A DNA stretch of 64,000 bases, taken from assembly GCA_021234155.1 (NCBI GenBank), contig JAJEKV010000025.1:10535386-10599385 (forward strand), written 5' to 3'. This stretch comes from Isoetes taiwanensis (lineage: Eukaryota > Streptophyta > Lycopodiopsida > Isoetales > Isoetaceae). A program made the position numbers and the translations under genes. This document shows, piece by piece, positions 1 to 10,997 of this stretch; position 1 is the stretch's first letter, and each line of letters opens with the position of its first letter. The notes beneath the pieces were generated by a model that saw nothing but the letters and a program-made list of their open reading frames with translations, ran no database searches and was not told where the DNA came from.

Positions 1-36
1 ACACAGTATCTTATGATAGAAAATATAAAGACGTAC

Positions 37-2999
37 CGCTCTAGCAATTGTTGATCCAATTGGAACTTATGCATAAGGAAGACCATGAGATGGCGAAAAT
101 GCTGAGGATCCTTTGCTATGCATGCTTGAACTTCTAACACGAGAAGAACCACCTGCAAGGTCCAATAGTGATGGAGGTTATATGAAAGCCCCTCACATTC
201 CAGATAGTATGAAAAAAGAAAACTATCCACGTCCAAGTATTACAGAAATTTACATCATCAGACTGGTCCGAAAGTGACTCCAACAGCACTGGAAATATCA
301 CCTCTAGAAATGAAAGAAACTGCAAAAAGAACAACACTTGTAAGGTAATATAAGACAGTGGCCACTTAAATGGCATGCAGGATTTACCTCAGTTCTGTGT
401 CTCTCTAGAAGCAATAGTATCCACCTGAGCGCTTCAAGCCTTGTAGTTTCATGTTCACTTTCCAACTCCCTGTGAATGACAGGAAACTGCATTTCTAGAT
501 CAAGAGCTCTGTAAAAAGAACATTACAAATACTCTTGCAAAACCTACTTTCGTGCAACATCAAGCACAGGACCAATATCAGGCTCTGCTTTGATTGCCCG
601 CAGCTCTTCATTTGTTTCTCTTGCTACCTATGGGGTAACGTTAGCATTACAAGGAGATGGCGGAGCAATACATTGCGAGTAAATGTACCGCTCTTATTTT
701 CTCTTCTTTATCTGATATCGAAGGCAATATTGCTCCAAGCATTTCAGCATAATAGGGAACTAATTGATCTCCTCCAAGTCTGACAAACTCGTTTATCTGA
801 ATAATAGCATTTCACAAAAAGAACCCACACAACTGAAGCTAATAAGAAAATGAACATAATCAAAATCTCATAAAGGCTTCATACCCATGTAATGGCAGTA
901 AGACGGGTAAATTCATCGGGTGCTTGAGCCCTCCTTACTAGAATTTCTGCCATCCTCCCATAGTCCACAGACTACCAAGTCAAAATTAGGATATCAATGT
1001 CTCATTCCAACTGTAAATCCTAACAGCAATCTTTTAAAGCAGCTACCTCATCACCTTGAATTAACTTACTGGAGCATTTTTTATTTCTTGCAAGAACTCA
1101 GAAAGTGCAGAATCTGCCTGCTGCCTAATTTCATGACTAGAATCACTCAGCATGTTGAAGAGGCCTACAAATCATTTATTCACACACGAGTTTAGGAAAA
1201 TAATACAGCTTTAACTGCTGCCTTACTAGGGCAAAGCTTCCCACCATCAAGAAAATCTGGAAGAAATCCAAGCATATCAATGTCAGGGACACTGTCAAGT
1301 ACAGTAATCCATCCCACAAGAAATTGCCGTACAAAAGGATTCAAAACATTCATGCGCTCCCTTAACTCTGGAATAAATTCTTCTATGCTGTTGAACAATT
1401 AAAAGAATACTGTCATTTTAACAAAGATATAGGGAATATAGAATGGCATCATCAGTGCTGTTGTTTGCTGACCTGAATTGATCACTTTCTGTAACAATAT
1501 CCTGCATAGTATACAAATTTGTTCAATCCAGATTTTGAGCACAGATCCACAAAAATGCTTACTTTAATAAGGCGGTCTAAAAGATGGGCAGCACTTTGAA
1601 CATTTGGGTCTGCATCTGCTGATAGCTTGCAAAGGGCGTCAAAGATCTTATTGAAAAATATAATCAAGTCCCCTCTAGACACCTATAGCAATGTAGCATT
1701 AAGATAATAAGATTCGGATCCCAAGGTCTTATTCGATAACACTTCCATAATCAAGGTAAAAATAGCCTATGGTCTTATTCGATAACACTTCCATAATCAA
1801 GGTAAAAATAGCCTATGGTACATGTAGTTCTGGCTATGTAGTAAGATAGATTATGCACAAGAGACTTTTCTGTTACCAAATACTTTATGGATTAGGAACA
1901 AATAGTCTCAGATATCCCAACCTAGAAAGAAAGAATGCTCAATATTGACTCATCAACATTGAGACACACAATCAGATCTGGACTTGGTAAGCAAATCATT
2001 TCCGACAAACACTAAATGTCACCTATTCCTTCCACCATGGCAGCAACAAAACAGACAAGAGTCCGCTGCCCGAAAATAGTTAAAAAGCATATCTTACCTT
2101 TGCAATATTATATAATGCCTCACAAGCATAGTATCGGACGCGGTCATCCTGGTCTTTAAAAGAATTGAGAACCGGCGGGACAATATACTGTTCCAATAGT
2201 GCAACACAAAGTTAGTTAAGTCTAATTACCAGCTTAACAAAAGCTTTCTTCTTACGTCAAGGTACTGCACAGCCTCAGTTGATAAACCCACGGTAGCTGC
2301 CGCAAGCCCAATGAGTCCACCCTGCATTTCGAAATTGAATGATTATTTTGCACCCCTCAACTGTAAAAGGCTATATTTTTCTATGTATGTATACGTCTGC
2401 GAAAATGGATATCAGTGGCAACTCCATAACATCATGCGGAACAACCATAATCCCATGCAGGGTGCCATAGAACGGCCAAGTTATACTACTAATTTCCATA
2501 GGTTTTGAAACAGATGGACTATAAAAGTTCTACAAACAGATAATGATTCTGATAACTAAGAAGCAAACTACACATGCAATAGCCTGAATAACATGGTCAA
2601 TTAAGCCAAGAGTAACAATCTTTTATCAGCTCTGAATGGTATTGAATGGTATTGATGTTACCTTACGATGATTAGCCTGAGGAGATCTTGCAAAATCATC
2701 TGTCAGAAGTTTAATTATGGCTGTAATTTTTTCATGCTCTCCAGATAATGCAAGGGCTTTCAAAACTCCTTCGACCTGCACGATAATAAATTTAAAGTGA
2801 TTGATAGATCTGTATTCTCCTCAAAGATTGAAAAACAGAAGAACTCCTGTCAATTGGCATGCTCCACAAATTACTAGTTTCACAACCTTAGGAAGCAAAT
2901 AAGCCATACCTCCAATGCAGCATTTTTCCTCTTCTCATAAAGTTTGTCTGCAAGGTTCCTTAGAACTGCAGCAGGAAGCAAAGATGATGCGTCCGCCAT
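37..2999 (-). CDS. VAC14: VAC14 homologue (PIKfyve complex scaffold), N-terminal 14 exons
   Basis: VAC14 is the HEAT-repeat scaffold that joins the PI3P 5-kinase Fab1/PIKfyve and the phosphatase Fig4/SAC on endosomal and vacuolar membranes, where they make PI(3,5)P2. Fourteen exons splice in frame with GT-AG borders: 2910-2999, 2662-2775, 2256-2321, 2098-2187, 1563-1682, 1473-1501, 1245-1387, 1070-1164, 885-971, 689-796, 548-627, 388-508, 254-301 and 37-152. They give 435 residues and the gene continues beyond the left edge. The start is ATG at 2999 ([16 protein letters not shown]). Recognised blocks in order are [107 protein letters not shown] and [16 protein letters not shown], all as in plant VAC14. 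Every exon length agrees with its phase. No stop or frameshift is seen, so the gene looks functional. It is the only clear host housekeeping gene here. Confidence 0.97.
1725..1816. repeat. Exact 46-bp tandem duplication in a VAC14 intron
   Basis: The 46 bases at 1725-1770 are repeated without change at 1771-1816. The pair lies in the intron between the VAC14 exons at 1563-1682 and 2098-2187, away from both splice sites. It could be a recent slippage event or an assembly duplication. Confidence 0.95.
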
Positions 3000-3780
3000 C
3001 TTGAAGGGATTAAGGTTAGAATAAAGTTACGTGCACAAGAAAAAAATTTCTTGCAACACATAATCTTCCCTGGGACATGTCTCGTCAATATAACTTTTCC
3101 TACAGTTTTAGTATTGTTCTCTGTGACTGTATGTGCCAACAATTCAAACAGTCGTTTTCCAAAAAAACTTAACGTGTAAAATGGCAACAACCTGCCTTTC
3201 ACTGTTTTCTCTACATTCCCTATGCAAATCCATTTTCGAGCCGTTTCCAAAGATCCAAACACAATCCATGTCGTCCCTGATTCATTCTTCTGGATGTAAT
3301 TTGCCATGTTTGCCTCGGCAATCAGCCGAATCCATTATATAACAACGGAGGCCAAGCTAAAACAAGCCCTAAGACAGTCTTCTTGTTCAAACCCGAAATT
3401 CCCTAGGCTCTATTCCGATCGATTCATGATTGGGCACGTTTTTTACAGTTCAGATCGACAAGAAAAGCTCTACAATCAAGGTCGAGAAGCTAATAGTAAT
3501 ATATATGGAATGCAAGATCTTCGGATCCGGCGCTTCATAGCAGAAAATGAAGCAACGCCGGATTGATCCACGGCTTCTCCTACAGGACAAGAGGCAGAAA
3601 AGAACTAGGAAGTAACAACTGTGAAAATAAAGAGTATTTTAGACGGAGGGCTGAGATGCACTGTAAAAACATCGAGACTGATTTTGGTCCGTCGAATATA
3701 CTAAATTGTGGGCTGGCAGACAAGAGCCCTAAATGTGGAGGTACTTCCAAATGTAGCAGGGAATATTCTAGTGCCACGTA
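3000..3780 (-). promoter_or_regulatory. VAC14 upstream region and probable 5' UTR
   Basis: This is the stretch directly upstream of the VAC14 start codon. It has no recognisable protein on either strand. Small open frames on both strands (for example 3306-3566 and 3563-3781 on plus) match nothing I know. By position it should hold the VAC14 5' UTR and core promoter, but I see no TATA box or start site that I would defend. Confidence 0.4.
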
Positions 3781-3999
3781 AGCATGTCAAAAAGGTCGGC
3801 TTATCTATAGCCTTTGTTGGTTAGGTTTTGTTATGGACCCCTATCCTAATACAAATGCAGCATCGTTACGAAGCATCGTTATGACGTGACCAACAACACA
3901 TGCATGTTCTAAAGGGACCGCCTTAAGAGTGTGATTCTGCTAATATCACGAAATAGAAATAGGGTCGCGTTTTGGCGCCACCAGATGGCAGCCTTTACA

Positions 4000-4150
4000 C
4001 TGCGGAATGGGCGAAAATAGAGTTTACCCTTGTCAAGTTGATGTGGTGCAATCTCAACGGTTGGTGATTCCATCTCATAGAATAACCAACGGTGATGATT
4101 ATGCCACGACCCATAACAAGGGTAACTCTATTTTCATCCCTGCGGAATGG
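4000..4150. mobile_element. 129-bp foldback (hairpin) flanked by 11-bp direct repeats
   Basis: CTGCGGAATGG occurs at 4000-4010 and again at 4140-4150. Nearly all of the 129 bases between them (4011-4139) fold into one hairpin. The outer arm GAAAATAGAG plus TTACCCTTGT at about 4013-4032 pairs with 4116-4136. The inner arm around 4056-4080 (ACGGTTGGTGATTC) pairs with 4082-4104. The loop is only a few bases, and the stem is about 60 bp with scattered mismatches. Direct repeats at the edges suggest a target-site duplication and hence a short foldback MITE. A miRNA-type precursor is the other reading. An open frame runs through it (4007-4240), but this is most likely a side effect of the hairpin. 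Confidence 0.7.
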
Positions 4151-4174
4151 CCAAAGTGGGTCTCTGGTACTGGC

Positions 4175-4199
4175 GGAATGGTGGACCAAACACCATTCC
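4175..4199. other. Perfect 9-bp hairpin next to the foldback
   Basis: GGAATGGTG at 4175-4183 and CACCATTCC at 4191-4199 form a perfect 9-bp stem with a 7-base loop, 25 bases right of the foldback element. The arm shares GGAATGG with the foldback's flanking repeat, so it may be part of the same target sequence family. Confidence 0.5.
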
Positions 4200-4200
4200 C

Positions 4201-5990
4201 CTATACATTGTATGATTATGTTTCAAAACTGCTACAATGAAGTAAACGCATATGGTCCTTAAGTCAAGCTATTATCTCTCATTAACCCGCAGGCCTTTTG
4301 ATTCTGGTCGATCATGGTATCCAACCCTTCAAGTCCTCCAGATTTAGCTGCTAAACAAGTTGCGTTGCTTTGAATTTAGATTCTAATGCTGATAAAGCAA
4401 CTTAGGAAGGTTATAAACCAAATTAGAAAACTGAAAATTGAGTCTGGTGTTGATTATTGATGGCATGTTGGTCAAAGAGCTAAGCACCCCCTGCTTGATT
4501 GTTCTCGCCAGTAGACAGGCGCCCCTCTGCACTCGCAAAACAATGTCACAAAAGGACTAAGCCCTCTTGAGAATTCCCAAAGTCTTATGGATGGTTTAAG
4601 TTACCCAAAATATATACCTTTAGCACATATTTAGGAAAAAAAAAAACAAACCCTTCTCTATAATTATTTACCTTTACAAGACATGTTTCTTTGACTTTCT
4701 CCTCCAAGCTAGGTTCCACTTTAAAAGAGGAACAACTTTAAAAGAGGAACCCTTTATTCTAAGTAGTTTAGAATTTCATCCATGTTCTATGTTTTCTTTT
4801 TTCTTTTTTTCCTTGACATTGATGCCACACCCACGACCAAAGTTTTTACATCTTCGCCAAGAACAGTTGGTTCAAATTATGCTATCGTTTTGCCAATATT
4901 ATTATGCAAATTCATGTTTTGTGTTTTGCTAAGCGGTGACGTCGCCACTGGCCCCTTTCCCCTATTTTGCATTCCCCTATTCCTCTGCTTCCTCTACTTC
5001 ACATCAACCCATTGATCTAAGCCCAAATTGTTCACTGGTGTATGGGGGTATGCCCACCGGAAGCATTTTCTGTGTGAACAGTGGGGCTTCGTGACCGATG
5101 ACAATCAGGAGTAGGTTACCAGCCACACCATCGAGTGCGACTAGTAGGGCATCCCTCACAACATGGAGAGTGGGAGCAATTTTGCTCCCCTTTATTTTCG
5201 ACATTCTTTTCTCGAAGGTGGAGCTGCGACTATGGCACCGAGGGAGAGCACTGATAATTTTCTACTTCAATTCATCGACGAAAAAAAAGGGCCCTTGAAA
5301 TTTCGCCCCCAAACAGCCTGTTCTTTTAAGGCAAAAAAACTCAACCGATCTCCACCTGATTGCAGCTGGTGGTCGCGCCTGATATGCCGTCTCAATTTAA
5401 GCGGTGCATCTGAGCAGTCGTCCCAGGTCCAGTGGCGTGCCAGTAGAGTCTGCTAGAAAACAACCGGAAAGAGAAAATTGGGGGCAAATTTCAAGCCCAC
5501 TTTTTTCCGTTTTAGAATTTTCGTCACCAGGAAAATTTCGCTTGGAATTTTTTGGCGGCCGCCAGCTGACCTGGCGGCGCTGCTCGCGGCCCGCCAGATT
5601 AGCTGGCGGCTGCCTAAAAATTTCTTCGCGACTGCTGAAGAAAATTTCTACTTCCATAATGAAAGTAATAGCATCAGGCAAATCAGTCGTAAACATACTG
5701 AATCTTGACCTGCAGCTTGATCGGATGGGAAATTGACAGGGACCTTGAGGAAATTGTCCTAGAAAGAGGACTACTTTAATGTGTGTAATATAGTGTATTT
5801 GTTTTTTTACTCCACAAATTTTGTCTCTATGTGTATATGCTGTAAAATTTTGCAATTTTGTAGTTCTTCATGTTGTCTAATGTAAAGTGATAAAGCCTTT
5901 AAATTTCATTATTTTTTATTATGTGCTCCAAAATGCATATACAATATGCATGATACTATAAAAAATGAAATGAATGAACTTCAAACATCG
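4201..5990. other. Intergenic DNA with several GC-rich hairpins
   Basis: No gene is recognised in this stretch. It holds a perfect hairpin at 5172-5189 (GGGAGCAA facing TTGCTCCC) and two neighbouring hairpins at 5557-5578 (GCCGCCAG arm) and 5590-5609 (CCGCCAG arm) that share the word CCGCCAG/CTGGCGG. Open frames at 5163-5456, 5397-5855 (minus) and 5404-5736 cross this GC-rich patch and show no known domain. An unidentified repeat is likely. Confidence 0.4.
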
Positions 5991-5998
5991 TCATCTAT

Positions 5999-6112
5999 AA
6001 GACACGTCTTAACAAAGTTGTTTTCACATTACTACAAATAAGACATGTCCTATTTATATAAGACACGTCTTATATTTATGGTTTTCGCACTATATGAAAA
6101 TTAGACATGTCT
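5999..6112. repeat. Four spaced AGACAYGTCY decamers
   Basis: The near-palindromic word AGACACGTCT/AGACATGTCT occurs at 6000-6009, 6041-6050, 6061-6070 and 6103-6112. The start-to-start distances are 41, 20 and 42 bases, close to multiples of one helical turn. The copy at 6103-6112 is a perfect palindrome. This could be clustered binding sites or chance in AT-rich DNA. No gene start lies next to it. Confidence 0.4.
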
Positions 6113-7212
6113 CTTTTCAACATTATAGTAGAACATGAATTTTATTTGTCAAAGAAAGCACAGTTTCATTAAATATGGACTTTCCGCAAGTCCATAAATA
6201 TCTCAAATGGTAGCTATTGTCTAGAATACAGGGTTCTAAGAGCATATTGTGCACAATAAAATGAAGTAGACCAACTTTAATGACATTAAAATTTTACATA
6301 TTTTCATTAAAATATCAAACACTTTTCATAGTCTTCATATAGCATTTGAAAGTAAAGCTAATGTTTTAAAAATATTAAAGTTTCAAAATATCCAATCCAT
6401 ATATTATGTGATTGTAATTCCTCATCAGCTGATAGACTTTCTGAGCTCTTCTGGGATTAATCCTATTTTCCTGCACATACCCATGTAAATGTTAGCATTG
6501 TAATAAGTTATCGAGAGGGACATACAAGTAGAAATTGGTAGAAATTGGGCGACCGCCATATTTAAGATCGCCGAAAGGGGCATTATGGAAAAACAATTCA
6601 ATTAACTCAGAAAAAATGCATTGTATAACTAAACAATTAAAAGTAGGTAAAAATTCAATTTCCCATCTAAATCTAACCTAACCCTAATGGCTAACCCTAA
6701 CGAGAAACTCACAAAGTTCGAGCTATGGCGGCAACGGTATCGGGTATGGCCAAGCGTAGCTGTATTATCTTGGTTTATTGGCAAGAATGTATTGTCTTCA
6801 TTTATTGGCAGGAAGATGAATGAAGCGGGTGAAGTGTTTAAGCATGTTTCTTACAGTCTGAGCTGGTAGGGAAGATATTGGAAATACGAAGCTTGGCATC
6901 GACATCTTTTGCAACAAAGGCGAGGTCGAATCAGGATGGAGGCGAATCGCGGTGTTGATCTATTGGCCTTAAAGAAGCTAGAGTGGCCCTATAACTGATT
7001 TTTTTACGAACCCTTGTTCTCTGAATCTGTCCCAATTTTGATACCCTAGGGATCACCGCACTAGAAAGTTTTTGTTGATTGCCTCTACTATGTGCTCATC
7101 TTGGAGCCTGCGGAAGATCAAGAATGTGAAAGCAAGAAGGCGCCATATAGCTCAATGCCGTCGTTGAAGAACCTTCCGCCATGTCTGTTGTTGAAAGCTT
7201 TGCCTTGATTTC
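6113..7212. other. AT-rich intergenic DNA without a recognised gene
   Basis: I see no domain here. A 60-residue open frame at 6687-6869 (plus) matches nothing I know. A word of the type AAATTGGGCGACCGCC occurs at about 6543, the first of several similar boxes that recur at 7.5-8.15 kb and 10.5-10.6 kb. Confidence 0.35.
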
Positions 7213-7386
7213 GCTTCAATTTTTGCGGACCTATGCTCACGATCAAAAGCTGCGTTACTCTACTTTCAAGCGGGAGTATGATTGATTATCACGGTTGCCC
7301 ACAGATTCCATGCTTCTATTTTTGTAGACCTATGCTACGATCTTCAAAAGCCTGCGTTACTCTATTTTCAAGCGGAGGATGATTCA
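7213..7386. repeat. Imperfect tandem duplication, period about 100 bp
   Basis: A segment at about 7213-7285 (with GACCTATGCT, GCGTTACTCTA and TTTCAAGCGG in order) recurs at about 7314-7386 with small changes. It is followed by further short copies of GGGGAGGATGATT up to about 7430. It is non-coding in appearance and its family is unknown. Confidence 0.6.
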
Positions 7387-7900
7387 AGCGGGGAGGATGA
7401 TTGAGTATGCCCACGGGGAGGATGATTGAGCAAATCGGGCCCGCCCGGGTGTAGATCTACTTCTTGGTATTCAAGCATACCTTTCAAAAGCATATAAGGC
7501 GGGCAAATTGGGCGGTCGCTTTGATTTCTTACGAGATACTCTTGGCAAGACAAGAAAAAAAAAAAACAAACCATCGGTTGTTTGGGGCCTTCAACCGGTG
7601 CGTCGTGGATTTTATTCAAAGACACTAGTTACAAGAAATATATTTGGGGCCTCCAAATCGGTGGTCGCCCTATTTGAGTTGCCGATTTCACAAGATATAC
7701 AAGGCAGATTTCACAAGATGGACAACACAAGATGGACAAGGCGGTTGTTAGGGGCCTTGAAATTGGGCGGTGGCCCAATTTTAGGTACAAGGTGTTCACT
7801 TTAGAGATATGTTGTTAGGGGCATGAAATTAGATATATGTTGTTAGGGGCCTTGAAATTGGGGTCGCCCAATTCCAGTACAAGGTGTTCAAATTGCCCGT

Positions 7901-8155
7901 GGGGTGCCAAATTGGAGCCGCCCAATTGCACCCCCGGTGATGTGCAGGCAGGCGGTATGCAAGCAAGGTGGGGTGCCAAATAGGGGCGCCCAATTGCACC
8001 CCTAGGTGATGTGCATGCGAGGCATTATCACGAGCAAGGTGGGGTGCCAAATTGGCCGCCCAATTACACCCCGGTGATGGTGAGGCGAGGCGATATCTTG
8101 AGGCAAGGTGAGGTGCCAAATTGGGCCGCCCAATTTGCACCCAGTGATGTCTAGG
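7901..8155. repeat. Tandem repeat array, period 69-71 bp
   Basis: Three full units (7901-7969, 7970-8040, 8041-8109) and a partial fourth (8110-8155) each begin with GGGGTGCCAAATTGG or a close variant. Each carries a near-palindromic box AATTGGNNCGCCCAATT, then a GGTGATG run and AGGCAAGGT. A 180-residue frame on minus (7829-8371) exists only because the unit is open in that frame, so I do not call it a gene. Confidence 0.8.
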
Positions 8156-8702
8156 TGATCTTTGGCGACATAATACAAGAAAACAATTAAAAGAGATTAA
8201 CTTAAAATAAAAGGAAAAGATGTTAATGAATAATATATGGCAATGGTGGGTGTTCAAGGCAAAAATAATAGAAATAGGAGGGCTCCAAATTAAACACCCC
8301 CCTTCCCTTTGACAACCCAATCTTATTAAGTAAAAGCTGAGCCTTGTTAAAGCAAAATACAACATGCACACCCAACACTAATAAATGATACAAAGGAATA
8401 AAAACACTAAGAAAGGAGATATGCTAACCTTTGGCTGACCTTGGACATGCAAAAACACCTCAAAATGTTCTCTAGAAGATGAAGCCTTTATGAAACATGG
8501 AAAAACACCTCAAAAGGTCCTCCAGGAAGATGGAAGCCTTCAAGGAAGAGGAGGCGGAGATAAGGAGGAGGGCGAGGAGGTTGCATGCATGATGGGGAAG
8601 TGGCATGCTCATAATGAAAGGTCATGCGTAGTTAGTGGGCCCATAGGCGTGTCGGATTAAATCTACCATAGCGTGACCATTTCAAAATTCAAAATAAAGG
8701 CT
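8156..8702. other. Intergenic DNA, nothing recognised
   Basis: This is purine-rich plus-strand sequence between two tandem repeats. AAACACCTCAAAA occurs twice near 8452 and 8501, about 50 bases apart. No gene or element border is visible. Confidence 0.3.
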
Positions 8703-8833
8703 GCCCGTGGACCATTCCGTGGTTGTTGAATTCAAAACTTAAATTTCCCCCTCGACTCAACATTGTCCGTGGACCATTCCGTGGTTGTTGAGATTCAAAA
8801 TTCAAATTCAAATTTCCCCCCCTCAACTCAATA
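8703..8833. repeat. Imperfect tandem duplication, period about 62 bp
   Basis: A unit starting CCGTGGACCATTCCGTGG at about 8704 is repeated from about 8766, each time followed by TTGTTGA, an AATTCAAA run and a C-rich patch ending in CTCAA. It has no coding signature. Confidence 0.7.
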
Positions 8834-8839
8834 TCGCCA

Positions 8840-10006
8840 AGCACTTGCTATCCTTTCCATCTTCCGAGCGTCTCACTACTCGTCATTGCCGCTCTCGACT
8901 AAACCCTTTGCGCTAGCATATTGTGCTACGACTTTCGTGATTTGCAATTCAAGGTTGTCATTTTATTGCAATTCTAGATTTATTTTAGTGTAATTTTAAT
9001 TTCGAATGGAGAATAGATCTCCTTTATCTAGTGCTCTAAGTACCCATGTTTCTCTAATTCCAGTGTAATAATGGAGTTGCCATCTTCGCTTTTTGGTCCC
9101 CAGCGGCCTCTTCATATCGGCTCAAGCAGGCCTGGTACATTTACCTTCCAAGATCGGGAGGATCTCCAAAGTGCTCTAGACCTGCAAGTTCAGTGTTTGC
9201 CGCCTACACCGTGACCAGTGCGACTCATTCATTACGAGGGAGGAATGGCGGCCACATCTATGATCGTGTCTATTGAGAGATGGACACACTTATTCTGATT
9301 AATACATGCCTTCGTTCCGGACCCTAAAGCCCGGTATGTGTGCACAAGTGATGCCTCGATCTGGACACTAGATCTGAAATTACAGACCCACGAGAAGAAA
9401 CATTGTGTTGAAGCGGAAGTGCGGAGACATTGGAAGGGAACATGTTGAGGTGGGCATCTGAGACATCTCCACAATCCCAAAGGGGACCCGAGGGAGTGAT
9501 CTTGCAGCTAGCGACGGGGAGCGAGGCTACCTCGGTATCTTACATTACTAGGAGCTTGAACTGCGTATTATAGGGGTTGCGGGCGGGAAGATGATGCCCT
9601 TTCGATATGGATCTTTGCTTTGCATTTTTCAGCGATGTCATGCATGTGAATTTGGTGGAGTTGTCTCCGCTACTAGGGTGGGGCGGCAAGACACGATCGT
9701 CCCCCGCCATCTTTTGGTTCGGTTTCAAGACCCTCTTAGCGCTTACATGTTCTTGACATGGAAACCATCTCGGAGGGACTAGTTTCTCGATCTGGGAGGA
9801 CCTCTCCCTCTTCAATTGTGTAACAGTAAGGAGGAGCTCTGCAAGGTGAGGGCAGCCTTTTGCAAAAGAAATGGGCGATTAAGGGGGGTAGCGGCAATTA
9901 TTCTAGATCAATGGCCTTCCAATCCTTGGATTGGCTATGTCTAGATAATTTTAGAAGCATAAATTTATCACTAGCCATAGCATTATCTTCTTTTATTCTT
10001 GGTAGC
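8840..10006 (+). other. Unidentified stretch ahead of a LINE 3' end
   Basis: No domain is certain here. Small open frames (for example 9591-9782 plus, 9540-9815 minus) are not recognised. Because a LINE 3' end follows directly at 10007-10144, part of this may be worn LINE body, but I cannot point to a reverse transcriptase motif. Confidence 0.3.
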
Positions 10007-10144
10007 CTTTTAATATTTGGTTATTGTATTTGGTGATGGGGCCTAGTCCCCAGGTTTTTTACATGGGCAGTTGCCCTTGCTTGTGCCGTCCCATAACCCG
10101 TTGGGTTCCCGTGGACGTAAAAATTCTTATCTTATCTTATCTTT
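10007..10144 (+). mobile_element. LINE 3' terminal fragment
   Basis: The sequence from TTAATATTTGG through GTGATGGGGCCTAGTCCCC to GTTCCCGTGGACGTAAAAAT ends in a TCTTA microsatellite. It is almost the same as 12832-12972, and its last 60 bases resemble the tails at about 18019-18066 and 62048-62100. The shared GTCCCAT...CGTGGACG...TAAAAA plus short-repeat tail marks the 3' end of one LINE group in this genome. Confidence 0.75.
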
Positions 10145-10399
10145 TTGTTTGAGAATTGCAGCATGCATTGCCACACTGATAATGAGGTGATAAGACACAC
10201 TCTTTGGCTTCAAGATGAGGTATGACCTTTTATTGTCGAAATGACATAGCTACTTGTCATAAGGTTTGATTTAAGAATGAGCGAATAATGTTGTTGTCAA
10301 TAATTTGTTACGCTACTAGCTTGGCTCAACTTGTGGTGATTGTAAGTCAACAGGTAGGGCTCAGTCTGCTGAAGACCAAATCCCATGCACAGAGATAAG

Positions 10400-10620
10400 C
10401 GAGACGCCCAAATTTGTGCACGCATGGGGCCCAATCTCGCGCATTGAAATGGGGCGAGCGCCCAACTTGGCGAGCCCAAATAGGGCGGGCGCCCAATTTG
10501 CAGGCCAATTTTTTTTTTTTTGTTTTTTTTTTTCACATTTTTTCCAAATGTTTTCGTATATTTTTCAGATGTGTTTCGTGCTTGGAAATGCGGCGGGCGC
10601 CCAATTTATAATGATATATA
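10400..10620. repeat. Cluster of GGGCGCCCAATTT boxes
   Basis: Boxes of the form GGGCGAGCGCCCAA, GGGCGGGCGCCCAATTTG and GGCGGGCGCCCAATTTA occur at about 10451, 10487 and 10592 around a T-rich tract (10509-10532). They resemble the palindromic box in the 7.9-8.15 kb array. They are probably scattered copies of one non-coding repeat. Confidence 0.5.
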
Positions 10621-10997
10621 CTTGCATGCATGCGTTCATATATCTTGTTGATGGGCGCGCATTACTAGGCTTCAACAACTCAAGGAGGATGAATACATGG
10701 AGTGCTTGGCAAACTTGGAGAAGACCTTGTCGTGCAATTGGATTCATGATGATGGCTAATACCTATGGTTCAAGTAAACACATAAAGCATTAGAAACAAA
10801 CAAATAAGAGAAACTTAGATAACAAGCAAACACTTGGCACTTGATTTATATTAACTTGGTAACTGAAAGAATATAATTGACATTGAAAGAATGACACACA
10901 AGTAACAATTCACATTTCAAGGAGGACAATACTTGACAATGGTTATATTGAAACCAAAGAAGGACAAAAATATATTCTTGCAAAGACAACTACAACA

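Noticed and set aside
4007-4240. 77-residue open frame on plus
   Set aside because: It runs through the foldback hairpin and its flanks. The protein has no known domain and the hairpin explains the sequence better.
5557-5611. Paired GC hairpins as transcription terminators
   Set aside because: Hairpin terminators are a bacterial device and this is plant nuclear DNA. The hairpins are reported only as repeats.
6665-6705. AACCTAACCCTAATGG and CTAACCCTAACG look like plant telomere repeat
   Set aside because: Only two or three irregular units occur. This is no array and no evidence of an internal telomere, even though some endonuclease-lacking PLEs attach to telomeres.
7829-8371. 180-residue open frame on minus
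   Set aside because: It exists only because the 70-bp tandem unit happens to be open in that frame. The product is a repeat translation with no domain.
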